This document shows positions 6,197-12,365 of a DNA stretch of 12,365 bases, one piece after another. This DNA is from Treponema sp. GTDB taxonomy: Bacteria > Spirochaetota > Spirochaetia > Treponematales > Treponemataceae. The DNA lies in the NCBI GenBank assembly GCA_021442965.1, contig JABUUX010000269.1:1-12365 (forward strand), read 5' to 3'. How positions within the stretch are numbered: the stretch's first letter is position 1; each line of letters opens with the position of its first letter. Both the position numbers and the translations under genes were made by a program. A model generated the notes under the pieces. That model ran no database searches, had not been told where the DNA came from, and saw only the letters and a program-made list of their open reading frames with translations.

Positions 6197-8227
6197 ATGC
6201 AGTTTGTTGAAGTAATTCTGAATCTTCCCGTAGACCAGCCGTTTACCTACTCTTTTGAACCCAAAAAAGATTCTAAATCTAAGGTTGTAGAAAATCTTCC
6301 TGAAATTGGAAAACGGGCAGAAATTATGTTCGGAAACAGGAAAACAACAGGCTTTATTACAGGAATTTACAATGAACTTCCCCCAAACTGCCCCGTAGGA
6401 CTTGAAAAAATCCGCCCTTTAAAAAGAGTACTGGACGAAAAACCTCTTTTTGGAAAAGAACTGATTGAAACTGCAAGATGGACCAGCCGTTATTACCTGT
6501 GCACCTTTGGTGAAGCTGTTTTTGCAATGATTCCTTCAGGTCGAAGAGAAAGTTCTGCCGGCGGTTTTTCTTTTGAATCTGAACTTCTGGGAAGCAATGA
6601 AAAAAATATATTGTCTGAAGAGCAGGAAAAAGCCGTTCAAGAAATTATCCTTAGCGCAGAAAATATTTCCGAAAAATCATCAACAGGGCTTTTTCATTAC
6701 CTTTATGGACCCACAGGTTCCGGCAAAACCGAAGTTTTTCTTTCAGTTGCAGAAAAAATGCTGGAAAAAGGCAAAGGTGTCATTTATCTGGTTCCTGAAA
6801 TCTCACTTACAAGTCAGGTTACTCAGGATATTGTTAATCGGTTTGGAAACACTGCCGCCATTATTCACTCAGGGCTTACTCCTTCAAGAAAATTGAATGA
6901 GTGGCACCGAATCCAGAATCAAGAAGCCCGTGTAGTTATCGGTCCTAGAAGCGCAGTTTTTGCCCCCGTTCCGAACTTGGGACTCATAATAATTGACGAA
7001 GAACACGACGGTTCGTATAAGTCAGGAACAACCCCCCGCTATCATGCCCGGCAGGTTGCCATGCACAGAGCAGTAACCGGACACTTTCCCTTAATAATGG
7101 GAAGCGCCACTCCAAGTGTAGAAGCCTGGCACGGCATGCAGTCTGGAAGCATCCTCCGACATACTCTTTCTGTAAGACTTAGCGGGGGGGCAATGCCTAA
7201 AATAGGTGTCATAAATCTTAATAACTTCAAAACAGAAGGCTGTATTTCTGCCCCCCTTGAAACAGAAATAAACCGTACCCTTAAAAATGGTAAACAGACA
7301 ATCCTTTTTTTAAACAGACGCGGATTTACCCATTACTTTACGTGCCGTACCTGTGGATATGAAATCAAATGCAAAAACTGTTCTGTTCCGCTTACCTATC
7401 ATAAAAATGACAACAGACTTAAGTGCCACTACTGCGGCTGGTGGATTCAACCTCCTCAAAGCTGTCCGCATTGCGGTTCTTTGGAAATTGGCAGTTCAGG
7501 CTTCGGAACAGAGTTTATAGAAGCAGAAACAAAAGCAAAATTTCCTTCTGCAAAAATTCTGCGTCTGGACACAGACGTAATTGCTTCCAAAAAAGAGGAA
7601 CTTGTAGAAAAACTTGATGAATTTCGTAAAGGGCAGTATGACATCCTTTTAGGAACACAAATGGTAGCTAAGGGTTTGAACTTTCCAAAACTTCAGCTTG
7701 TAGGCGTAATACTTGCAGATACAGGGCTTCATATGCCTGACTTTCGTGCCGGAGAACGAACGTTCAGCCTTATCACCCAGGTTGCCGGTCGTGCAGGAAG
7801 ATACTTTCCGGACGGAAAAGTTCTGGTACAGACTTATAACCCGGGACAGGAACCTATTTCCTATGCAGTAGCTTCCAGAACAAAAGAATTTTACGAACTT
7901 GAGCTTCAAAACCGGCAGATTCTGGACTTTCCCCCTTTCTGCCGCCTTATCCGCCTTGTTTTCAGAAGTCCTGTAGAACGGCTGGCATTCGAAGCCTGCA
8001 AAGATGCTGCCCAAATATTAAAACAGGGGGCTCCCAAAGGCGTTCTTGTTTTGGGACCTGCAGAATGCCCATTAAATAAAATATCTCAGAATTACCGCTT
8101 TCAGATTCTTATGAAAGGTTCTTCTATCATTCCGCTTCAAGCTATGGCCAGAAATCTTCAGCAAAACTACACCCATAATCCCAACGTTTATATTGAGTAT
8201 GATATTGACCCTATAAACCTGCTCTAA
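6197..8227 (+). CDS. priA: Primosomal protein PriA, replication-restart helicase
   Basis: PriA recognises stalled or repaired forks, unwinds the lagging arm 3' to 5' and directs reloading of the replicative helicase. The 676-residue product (E. coli PriA is 732) starts at the ATG at 6197, 7 nt after GCGGAG (6184-6189); the TTG just before it is too close to that site. Domain order is as expected: an N-terminal 3'-OH-binding domain (FVEVILNLPVDQPFTY), Walker A GPTGSGKT (171-178), DEEH (267-270), GSATPS (302-307), then eight cysteines in four pairs at 383/386, 392/395, 410/413 and 423/426 for two structural zincs. The second helicase lobe follows with GTQMVAKGLNFP and QVAGRAGR (528-535). Nothing essential is missing. 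Codons 330-332 contain a run of seven G. Last gene of the recJ-M23-udg-priA group, so restart and repair functions are probably co-expressed. Confidence 0.97.
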   Translation: MQFVEVILNLPVDQPFTYSFEPKKDSKSKVVENLPEIGKRAEIMFGNRKTTGFITGIYNELPPNCPVGLEKIRPLKRVLDEKPLFGKELIETARWTSRYYLCTFGEAVFAMIPSGRRESSAGGFSFESELLGSNEKNILSEEQEKAVQEIILSAENISEKSSTGLFHYLYGPTGSGKTEVFLSVAEKMLEKGKGVIYLVPEISLTSQVTQDIVNRFGNTAAIIHSGLTPSRKLNEWHRIQNQEARVVIGPRSAVFAPVPNLGLIIIDEEHDGSYKSGTTPRYHARQVAMHRAVTGHFPLIMGSATPSVEAWHGMQSGSILRHTLSVRLSGGAMPKIGVINLNNFKTEGCISAPLETEINRTLKNGKQTILFLNRRGFTHYFTCRTCGYEIKCKNCSVPLTYHKNDNRLKCHYCGWWIQPPQSCPHCGSLEIGSSGFGTEFIEAETKAKFPSAKILRLDTDVIASKKEELVEKLDEFRKGQYDILLGTQMVAKGLNFPKLQLVGVILADTGLHMPDFRAGERTFSLITQVAGRAGRYFPDGKVLVQTYNPGQEPISYAVASRTKEFYELELQNRQILDFPPFCRLIRLVFRSPVERLAFEACKDAAQILKQGAPKGVLVLGPAECPLNKISQNYRFQILMKGSSIIPLQAMARNLQQNYTHNPNVYIEYDIDPINLL

Positions 8228-8247
8228 AACCTTGAGCAGCTCTTTAT
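8219..8247 (+). terminator. Possible weak intrinsic terminator after priA
   Basis: CTGCTC (8219-8224) and GAGCAG (8234-8239) form a perfect 6-bp stem around a 9-nt loop that contains the priA stop codon, followed by CTCTTTATT. The position is right for ending the recJ-priA transcript, but the T tract is broken and the stem starts inside the coding sequence, so read-through into the membrane-protein gene 52 bp further on is likely. Confidence 0.35.
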
Positions 8248-8290
8248 TACTGCACTTTCCACACCTTTTAATAATCAGTAAACTGAATAT

Positions 8291-8938
8291 ATGTTTACAT
8301 TTACTTTTATGTTGCTGCCCCTGGCTGTTATCTATTATTACCTCAATTCAGAAAAAAAACACAGCCTGCTTACAATATGTCTTGGTGTACTTTCCGGTTT
8401 TATGGTTTTTGCAGTAAAAGAATTCTTTTCAAATTCTCACAGAATTATTCCCTACAGTTTTTCCGAAAATTTTCTTTTTCTATTCTTTTCGGAAGCATTT
8501 TTTCCAGTTATGGTACTTTTTGCAGTCTATTTCTTTATTTCAAAAGATTCAGTTGATTTCAAACTAAGGGAATTCTTTCCACTTACTGCCTCTTTTTACT
8601 GTGTTTATGTACCTTACATTGTATTGATTTCACCAGAATCAAAAACAGCCTTTGAAATTTTTGCCAAACCAATTCTTTTTCTTTCCATGCTGTCTTCAAT
8701 CACTATAGGAATTGAAATGATTATTAAGAAAACTTCCCCAAAAGTATTTATCCCTTCAGGATGTGCACTGATACTTATATCTCTGATGATGCCTTCCATT
8801 ACAGAAGCTCTTTTTCTTACCTACAATAGTACTTGGATTTGCGCCCTTCTTACTTTTATTTCGGTTATTGTTCCGGCCTTTCTTTATTTGTTTCCGGGGT
8901 TCCAAATTTTCACACAAAAAAAACACTTGACAGATTAG
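8291..8938 (+). CDS. Unrecognised multi-pass membrane protein
   Basis: I do not recognise this family. The 215-residue product is strongly hydrophobic with about seven predicted membrane segments, near residues 2-18, 26-44, 60-83, 95-113, 121-144, 154-171 and 180-202, rich in F, I, L and Y, with short polar loops carrying K/R. The first segment starts at the initiator Met. Conspicuous charged or polar residues near membranes are K43 and E44 before segment 3 and E68 in it; they do not form a motif I can name. No strong Shine-Dalgarno sequence precedes the ATG (AATAATCAGTAAACTGAATAT). It lies 63 bp after priA, and its last codons overlap the -35 box of the promoter for the next operon. Codon use resembles its neighbours, with no sign of recent transfer. 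It is a convincing gene by its uniform hydrophobicity over the full length. Confidence 0.75.
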   Translation: MFTFTFMLLPLAVIYYYLNSEKKHSLLTICLGVLSGFMVFAVKEFFSNSHRIIPYSFSENFLFLFFSEAFFPVMVLFAVYFFISKDSVDFKLREFFPLTASFYCVYVPYIVLISPESKTAFEIFAKPILFLSMLSSITIGIEMIIKKTSPKVFIPSGCALILISLMMPSITEALFLTYNSTWICALLTFISVIVPAFLYLFPGFQIFTQKKHLTD

Positions 8939-8955
8939 AGTATTAACAGTATAAA
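8927..8955 (+). promoter_or_regulatory. Sigma70-type promoter P1 for the TPR-greA operon
   Basis: TTGACA at 8927-8932 is a perfect -35 box, followed after exactly 17 bp by TATAAA at 8950-8955 (5/6 to the -10 consensus). The expected transcription start is near 8962, about 52 bp before the first possible start codon of the TPR gene. The -35 box lies within the last codons of the upstream membrane-protein gene. This is the best promoter match in the window; the call rests on sequence only. Confidence 0.65.
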
Positions 8956-8974
8956 CTTTGTTTCAAATTTACTG

Positions 8975-9001
8975 AATTTTCATTGACCTTTAATTTTCAT
9001 T
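8975..9001 (+). repeat. 10-bp direct repeat over the P2 -35 region
   Basis: AATTTTCATT occurs at 8975-8984 and again at 8992-9001, a period of 17 bp. The first copy runs into the -35 box of P2 (8983-8988) and the second fills most of its spacer. It could bind a regulator as a tandem site, or be a chance outcome of AT-rich sequence. Confidence 0.45.
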
Positions 9002-9011
9002 ACCGTATAAT
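8983..9011 (+). promoter_or_regulatory. Sigma70-type promoter P2 next to the TPR gene start
   Basis: TTGACC (8983-8988, 5/6) and a perfect TATAAT (9006-9011) are separated by 17 bp, the optimal spacing. Transcription would begin near 9018, inside the longest reading of the TPR gene (ATG 9014), so a P2 transcript could only use the in-frame ATG at 9026 and would be nearly leaderless. Together with P1 it suggests two starts for the TPR-greA operon. Confidence 0.55.
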
Positions 9012-9013
9012 TA

Positions 9014-9967
9014 ATGTTACGTTATATGGACAGTCAGACAGAAAAAGGTCTCCAGGAAGCTCTTGTTTACCTGGAATCCGGGAATCCGGTAAAAGCACAT
9101 AAAATCATCGGTAACCTGTTTCAGACAGCTTTGGAATGTCCGGAACTGATGTATACAACATTGATTTGTACTTTTTGGAACGGAACCGTAACCCGTCTTG
9201 CAACAATTGAAAATCCATATGAACGTGGAGAAACTCTCCTTACTGAATGGAAATCTTTTTTAACTTATATTTCCAAACAGAAAAATCAGTATAAGCCGGC
9301 TTTTTTTGCTATCCAAAAAGGGATTTTTTCCCTTGCGCTCAGGAATTATTCGGAACTTTTTAATTTACCTGATAATCCTCAAAAAGCCGAAATTTACCGC
9401 AAAGCCGGAATGTGCTACAAAAAATTGGGTTCCTTTGAAAACGCCTGTTCGTGTCTTTCAGAGGCAAACAAAATTCAGAGCAACCAGGCTTGTATTCTTG
9501 CAGAATTGGCTGACTGTTATTCTCTTTGTGGAAACGACAGAAGTGCAAAAATTTTATTTCGGGAAGCTTTTTATATAGCTCCAGAAAAAATTGACCTTGA
9601 TTTTCTTGATTCCGGACTTATCAGAAGTCTTATAGATAATCTGGAACCGAAAAAATATTCAAAAAGAGTTCTTGCAGAATGGATTCCTGTTTACGGGGTT
9701 CTGTGGGGCATTTTCAATATAAAAAAAGAGCTTTCTTCACACGAATTAGGAAAACTCAAACAAGACATCTATGCAATGGAAATGGAATATAAAAATCCTT
9801 CCTGTGATGCCGAAGTTCTGGTTCCACGACTGTTGAAGAATTATTTTTGGCTCATTGACCAGTATAACATGAAATCCAACATGGATGCTCAGGTTAATGA
9901 AGTTTTGTTAAAAATCAAAATTCTGGATTTATCCATATATAAACTCTATACAAATAATCCAGTTTAA
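9014..9967 (+). CDS. TPR-like repeat protein upstream of greA
   Basis: I do not recognise a named family. The 317-residue protein has no signal peptide or membrane segment and is probably cytoplasmic and mostly helical. Two TPR-like units stand out: about 125-155 (AEIYRKAGMCYKKLGSFENA...) and 159-191 (ACILAELADCYSLCGNDRSA... ending FYIAPE), both with the expected G, Y/C and A spacing. Residues 1-110 look like further helical pairs, and 215-310 are helical with several Trp and Tyr. TPR proteins usually act as protein-binding scaffolds. The start is uncertain: ATG 9014 gives the longest product, but ATG 9026 (MDSQTEKGLQ...) fits promoter P2 better, and neither has a Shine-Dalgarno sequence. Its stop overlaps the TAAGGAG ribosome site of the greA-like gene 11 bp further on, so the two are surely co-transcribed, suggesting but not proving a shared role in transcription. 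Confidence 0.8.
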   Translation: MLRYMDSQTEKGLQEALVYLESGNPVKAHKIIGNLFQTALECPELMYTTLICTFWNGTVTRLATIENPYERGETLLTEWKSFLTYISKQKNQYKPAFFAIQKGIFSLALRNYSELFNLPDNPQKAEIYRKAGMCYKKLGSFENACSCLSEANKIQSNQACILAELADCYSLCGNDRSAKILFREAFYIAPEKIDLDFLDSGLIRSLIDNLEPKKYSKRVLAEWIPVYGVLWGIFNIKKELSSHELGKLKQDIYAMEMEYKNPSCDAEVLVPRLLKNYFWLIDQYNMKSNMDAQVNEVLLKIKILDLSIYKLYTNNPV

Positions 9968-9971
9968 GGAG
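9966..9971 (+). promoter_or_regulatory. Strong Shine-Dalgarno site of the giant greA gene
   Basis: AAGGAG lies 7 nt before the ATG at 9979 and overlaps the stop codon of the TPR gene (TAA 9965-9967). It is the cleanest ribosome-binding site in the window and fixes the greA start. It also means ribosomes finishing the TPR gene pass directly over it. Confidence 0.8.
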
Positions 9972-9978
9972 TACTGCA

Positions 9979-12365
9979 ATGGCAGAAAATTTAATTTCAT
10001 CAATTCAGGAAATGCTGAAAGAAGAAACATGGACTAGAGAAACAATTAACGCTTATACTCAGTCAAAACTTTCAGATTTATCGGCTCTCGTTGAACAGGC
10101 ACGGAATGAAAATGCCCTTGACGAGGTAATTGCAGTATGTAATGAGAATCTTACTCATTCCAAAGAAAGCATTATTGCACTTTACCTTTCAGGAATGATT
10201 TCTCTTATCAAAGGCGATATCGATAATCCAAGCCTTGAAACCCTTGTAGATATCTTTCAGAAAAACCACAAAGAACAGATTATTGCCTCACTTTGTGAAA
10301 CAATCCTTGAAGAAGACAAAAACAATAAATTTGCACTCAGAAAACTTGCCGAAGTTTACAAAGCTGAAAACAATGACAAAGTATGGGAACTCTATGCTTC
10401 AATCATCAAAGTTGATATGGAAGAGTGTGAACTTTGTAAAGCTATGGCCGAACACTGCGAAGAATTAGGGGATGAAGATAACGCCATCGATTACTACAAA
10501 AAAGCCCTTCTCCGCTATGTAAATGCAAAAAACCTTACAGCCATCAAAGAGCTTTGGGCAAAACTTGTAGAAAAAATTCCAGAGGAATATGATTTCTTCC
10601 AGCTCGTTCGCCGAAAGATTGCAAAATCTATGAATGAAGAAAGAACAACTCCTCTTATGCAGGAACTCTACGGATGGTATAAAGATAACCAGAAATGGGA
10701 TACTGCTATTGAAATTCTTAAACAGAACCTGTCGGTTGATGCCCATGACGGATTTGCCCGAAAAGAACTTGTTGAATGTTACAAGGGTAAATACGCAAGC
10801 CACAGCCGCCTTGAAGACTACATCAAAAACTCTAATCTTACGTCATCTTTCAGAAATGTTTTTGAAGCCATCAATGACTTTGAAAAACACATAGCTTTTG
10901 ATAAAGACCACTATGTATTCCACAGAGACTGGAAAGTTGGAAAAATTCTCAGCCTTAAAAATGACACTCTTAAAGTATACTTTGGTAAAAAGAACGGTGT
11001 TCATGAAATGTCTCTAAAAATGGCAGTTACAGCCCTTAAACCACTTTCTCAGGATCATATCTGGGTTCTTAAAGCAAATACAAAACCGGAAGAACTTAAA
11101 GAAAAAATCAAAGAAGATAAAGCCTGGGCTCTTAAAACCATCATCCAAAGTTTTGATAACAGTTGCGATATGAAGCGCATCAAAGCAGAACTTGTACCTG
11201 GCATTCTTTCTGCAAGTGAATGGACTTCTTGGAATTCAGCTGCAAAAAAGATTCTGGAATCTGACGCTTCATTTGCAGTAAACCAGAACGATATAAACTG
11301 CTATATGGTTCGACAGAATGAAGTTTCACCGGAAGAAAAGATTTCAAACGAATTTAAGGCTCAGAAACAATTCTTCTCTCGAGTAGACATTCTTATGAAA
11401 TTCTACAACTCATCATTTGCTGATGTTTCAAGTGAAATTTTTTCTGAAATGTATTCTTACTTCACAGGAAACCTTAAAAATATTTCCCGCGTAACAGAAC
11501 AGGTTGTAGCTTCCTTCCTCATTGTTAAACACTTAGCCGCAAAAGACAGTACCCTTGATTTCCACATTTCAGATACTTTTGCTTCCATCTACAATAGAAT
11601 TGAAAATCCTCGTGAAATGTACATGAGTCTTAAAGATACAAAAAACACATCCCTAAAAGAAGATTTTATTTCTCAGGTAAGGCTTCTTCCTAACTGGGCT
11701 GAGCAGTTCATTTATCTCTTCCCTACTGTATTGGATGGAAAAATGCTTGAAACTCTGGTTCAAGATGGTCACACTGCAGAAGTACAGAAACTTGTACGCA
11801 CAGCCTTTGAAAACTTCCGTGACTATCGTGAAACGGTTCTTTTCTTCTTCAAAGAATGTCAGGAAAAAACATGGTTCCAGGAAGCTGGAGTTACCTATGA
11901 AAAACAGCTCATTACACTTATCAATATCATGGAACTGTGTTTCCGAGAAATTAACAGCCATGTAAACAGTACTGAAAACAAAAAAATTCAGAAAAATGCA
12001 CAGATTCTTCTTTTCGAAAAAGAATCCATTTACAATTACATTTTCTCAAAAGACGAAAATACTGTTAAGAAAATGTATACCCTGGTAGATGACATTAGTG
12101 ATTTGGATGGAAACATCAAAGCTCAAATGCGTTCAAAAATCCTTGAAAAATACCCTGAATTCAAATTCCAGGTTTCTGAAGAAAAAGCAACACAGACCGT
12201 TAAGGGTATGATTGTTACAAAAGCCAAACTGGACGAAAAGAAAGAACAGATAGACAATATCCAGAACAACCTTATCCCTGCAAATGCAAAAGAAGTTGCA
12301 GAAGCACGTGAAAAGGGAGACTTAAAAGAAAACGCTGAATACAAAGCCGCAAAAGAAAAGCAGCA
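9979..12365 (+). CDS. greA: Giant GreA-type transcript-cleavage factor with long helical N-terminal region, 3' end outside window
   Basis: GreA enters the RNA polymerase secondary channel and stimulates cleavage of backtracked RNA. The frame is open from the ATG at 9979 to the window end: 795 codons, still incomplete. Ordinary GreA is about 158 residues. The GreA N-terminal coiled coil begins near residue 744 (MIVTKAKLDEKKEQI), and its tip motif KGDLKENAEY carries D781 and E784, equivalent to E. coli D41 and E44, so cleavage activity should be retained. The GreA C-terminal FKBP-like domain lies beyond the edge. The preceding 740 residues are mainly helical, with TPR-like units near 153-181 and 227-257, and a beta-rich stretch at about 312-358 (DWKVGKIL...LKVYFGKKNG...MAVTALKPL) resembling the Tudor/SH3 domain of UvrD/PcrA. 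From memory, Borrelia and Treponema GreA homologues are also about 900 residues, so the length is a lineage trait, not a frameshift artefact. Confidence 0.92.
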   Translation, partial: MAENLISSIQEMLKEETWTRETINAYTQSKLSDLSALVEQARNENALDEVIAVCNENLTHSKESIIALYLSGMISLIKGDIDNPSLETLVDIFQKNHKEQIIASLCETILEEDKNNKFALRKLAEVYKAENNDKVWELYASIIKVDMEECELCKAMAEHCEELGDEDNAIDYYKKALLRYVNAKNLTAIKELWAKLVEKIPEEYDFFQLVRRKIAKSMNEERTTPLMQELYGWYKDNQKWDTAIEILKQNLSVDAHDGFARKELVECYKGKYASHSRLEDYIKNSNLTSSFRNVFEAINDFEKHIAFDKDHYVFHRDWKVGKILSLKNDTLKVYFGKKNGVHEMSLKMAVTALKPLSQDHIWVLKANTKPEELKEKIKEDKAWALKTIIQSFDNSCDMKRIKAELVPGILSASEWTSWNSAAKKILESDASFAVNQNDINCYMVRQNEVSPEEKISNEFKAQKQFFSRVDILMKFYNSSFADVSSEIFSEMYSYFTGNLKNISRVTEQVVASFLIVKHLAAKDSTLDFHISDTFASIYNRIENPREMYMSLKDTKNTSLKEDFISQVRLLPNWAEQFIYLFPTVLDGKMLETLVQDGHTAEVQKLVRTAFENFRDYRETVLFFFKECQEKTWFQEAGVTYEKQLITLINIMELCFREINSHVNSTENKKIQKNAQILLFEKESIYNYIFSKDENTVKKMYTLVDDISDLDGNIKAQMRSKILEKYPEFKFQVSEEKATQTVKGMIVTKAKLDEKKEQIDNIQNNLIPANAKEVAEAREKGDLKENAEYKAAKEKQ
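10912..11052 (+). other. Tudor/SH3-like segment inside giant GreA
   Basis: Residues about 312-358 read as a small beta barrel: H-R-D-W-K-V-G-K-I-L, then L-K-V-Y-F-G, then H-E-M-S-L and a closing A-L-K-P-L. This follows the pattern xVxHxxFGxGxV...hxVxF...G.xxLxxxxAxLxxL of the C-terminal Tudor-like domain of UvrD/PcrA helicases, which is known to contact RNA polymerase. The resemblance is by eye and the role is inference. Confidence 0.4.

Noticed and set aside
8291..8938. PrsW or CPBP-type membrane protease
   Set aside because: I looked for the paired Glu and His motifs in membrane segments and found only isolated Glu residues.
10465..10803. 112-codon open frame on the - strand
   Set aside because: It is antisense to the continuous giant greA frame and has no independent signal.
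9979..12365. Two separate genes (helical protein plus normal greA) joined by a frameshift error
   Set aside because: The frame stays open over 795 codons with no stop or ribosome site before the GreA domain, and the long form is, from memory, normal in spirochaetes.
1..12365. CRISPR array, tRNA, rRNA, insertion sequence or prophage
   Set aside because: No repeated spacer-like units, cloverleaf, transposase motif or terminal repeats were seen; intergenic space is too small for most of these.

Overview
The window reads as ordinary chromosome from a spirochaete, most likely a Treponema of moderate-to-low GC. The strongest pointer is the gene cut off at the right edge: a protein of more than 795 residues whose C-terminus enters a GreA domain. 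From memory, this oversized GreA architecture is typical of Treponema and Borrelia. No single marker in the window fixes the species. All genes are on the + strand and tightly packed, and I see no mobile element, RNA gene or CRISPR array.

Layout. (1) 1-2012: the 3' part of recO (recombination mediator with a zinc knuckle) overlaps by ATGA a pyrimidine/thymidine phosphorylase gene (deoA/pdp type). (2) 2013-2117: a 105-bp spacer with an imperfect hairpin. (3) 2118-8227: recJ, a secreted M23 metallopeptidase, a family-4 Fe-S uracil-DNA glycosylase and priA. Spacers are 59 bp, a 1-bp overlap and 16 bp, so this is probably one transcription unit, perhaps with an internal start before the peptidase. 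A weak hairpin follows priA. (4) 8291-8938: a small polytopic membrane protein I do not recognise. (5) 8927-9011: two well-formed sigma70-type promoters in tandem, the first reaching into the end of the membrane-protein gene. (6) 9014-12365: a TPR-like protein gene followed after 11 bp, with a strong Shine-Dalgarno sequence, by the giant greA-like gene, which runs off the window.

Function. recO, recJ, udg and priA belong to connected DNA-maintenance routes: RecFOR gap repair, 5'-3' single-strand resection, uracil excision and replication restart. The window is therefore a loose repair/restart neighbourhood with a nucleoside-salvage gene and a cell-wall hydrolase embedded in it. The final operon concerns transcription elongation.

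Most unusual points: RecJ carries an insert of about 150 residues, between its DHH motifs and the later phosphoesterase motif, that reads like a DnaQ-type 3'-5' exonuclease fold with most catalytic residues lost. The giant GreA carries an internal stretch resembling the Tudor/SH3-like domain of UvrD/PcrA, which in those proteins contacts RNA polymerase. The TPR-greA promoter region has two consensus-like promoters plus a 10-bp direct repeat with a 17-bp period over the second -35 box, and the second promoter questions the outermost start codon of the TPR gene.
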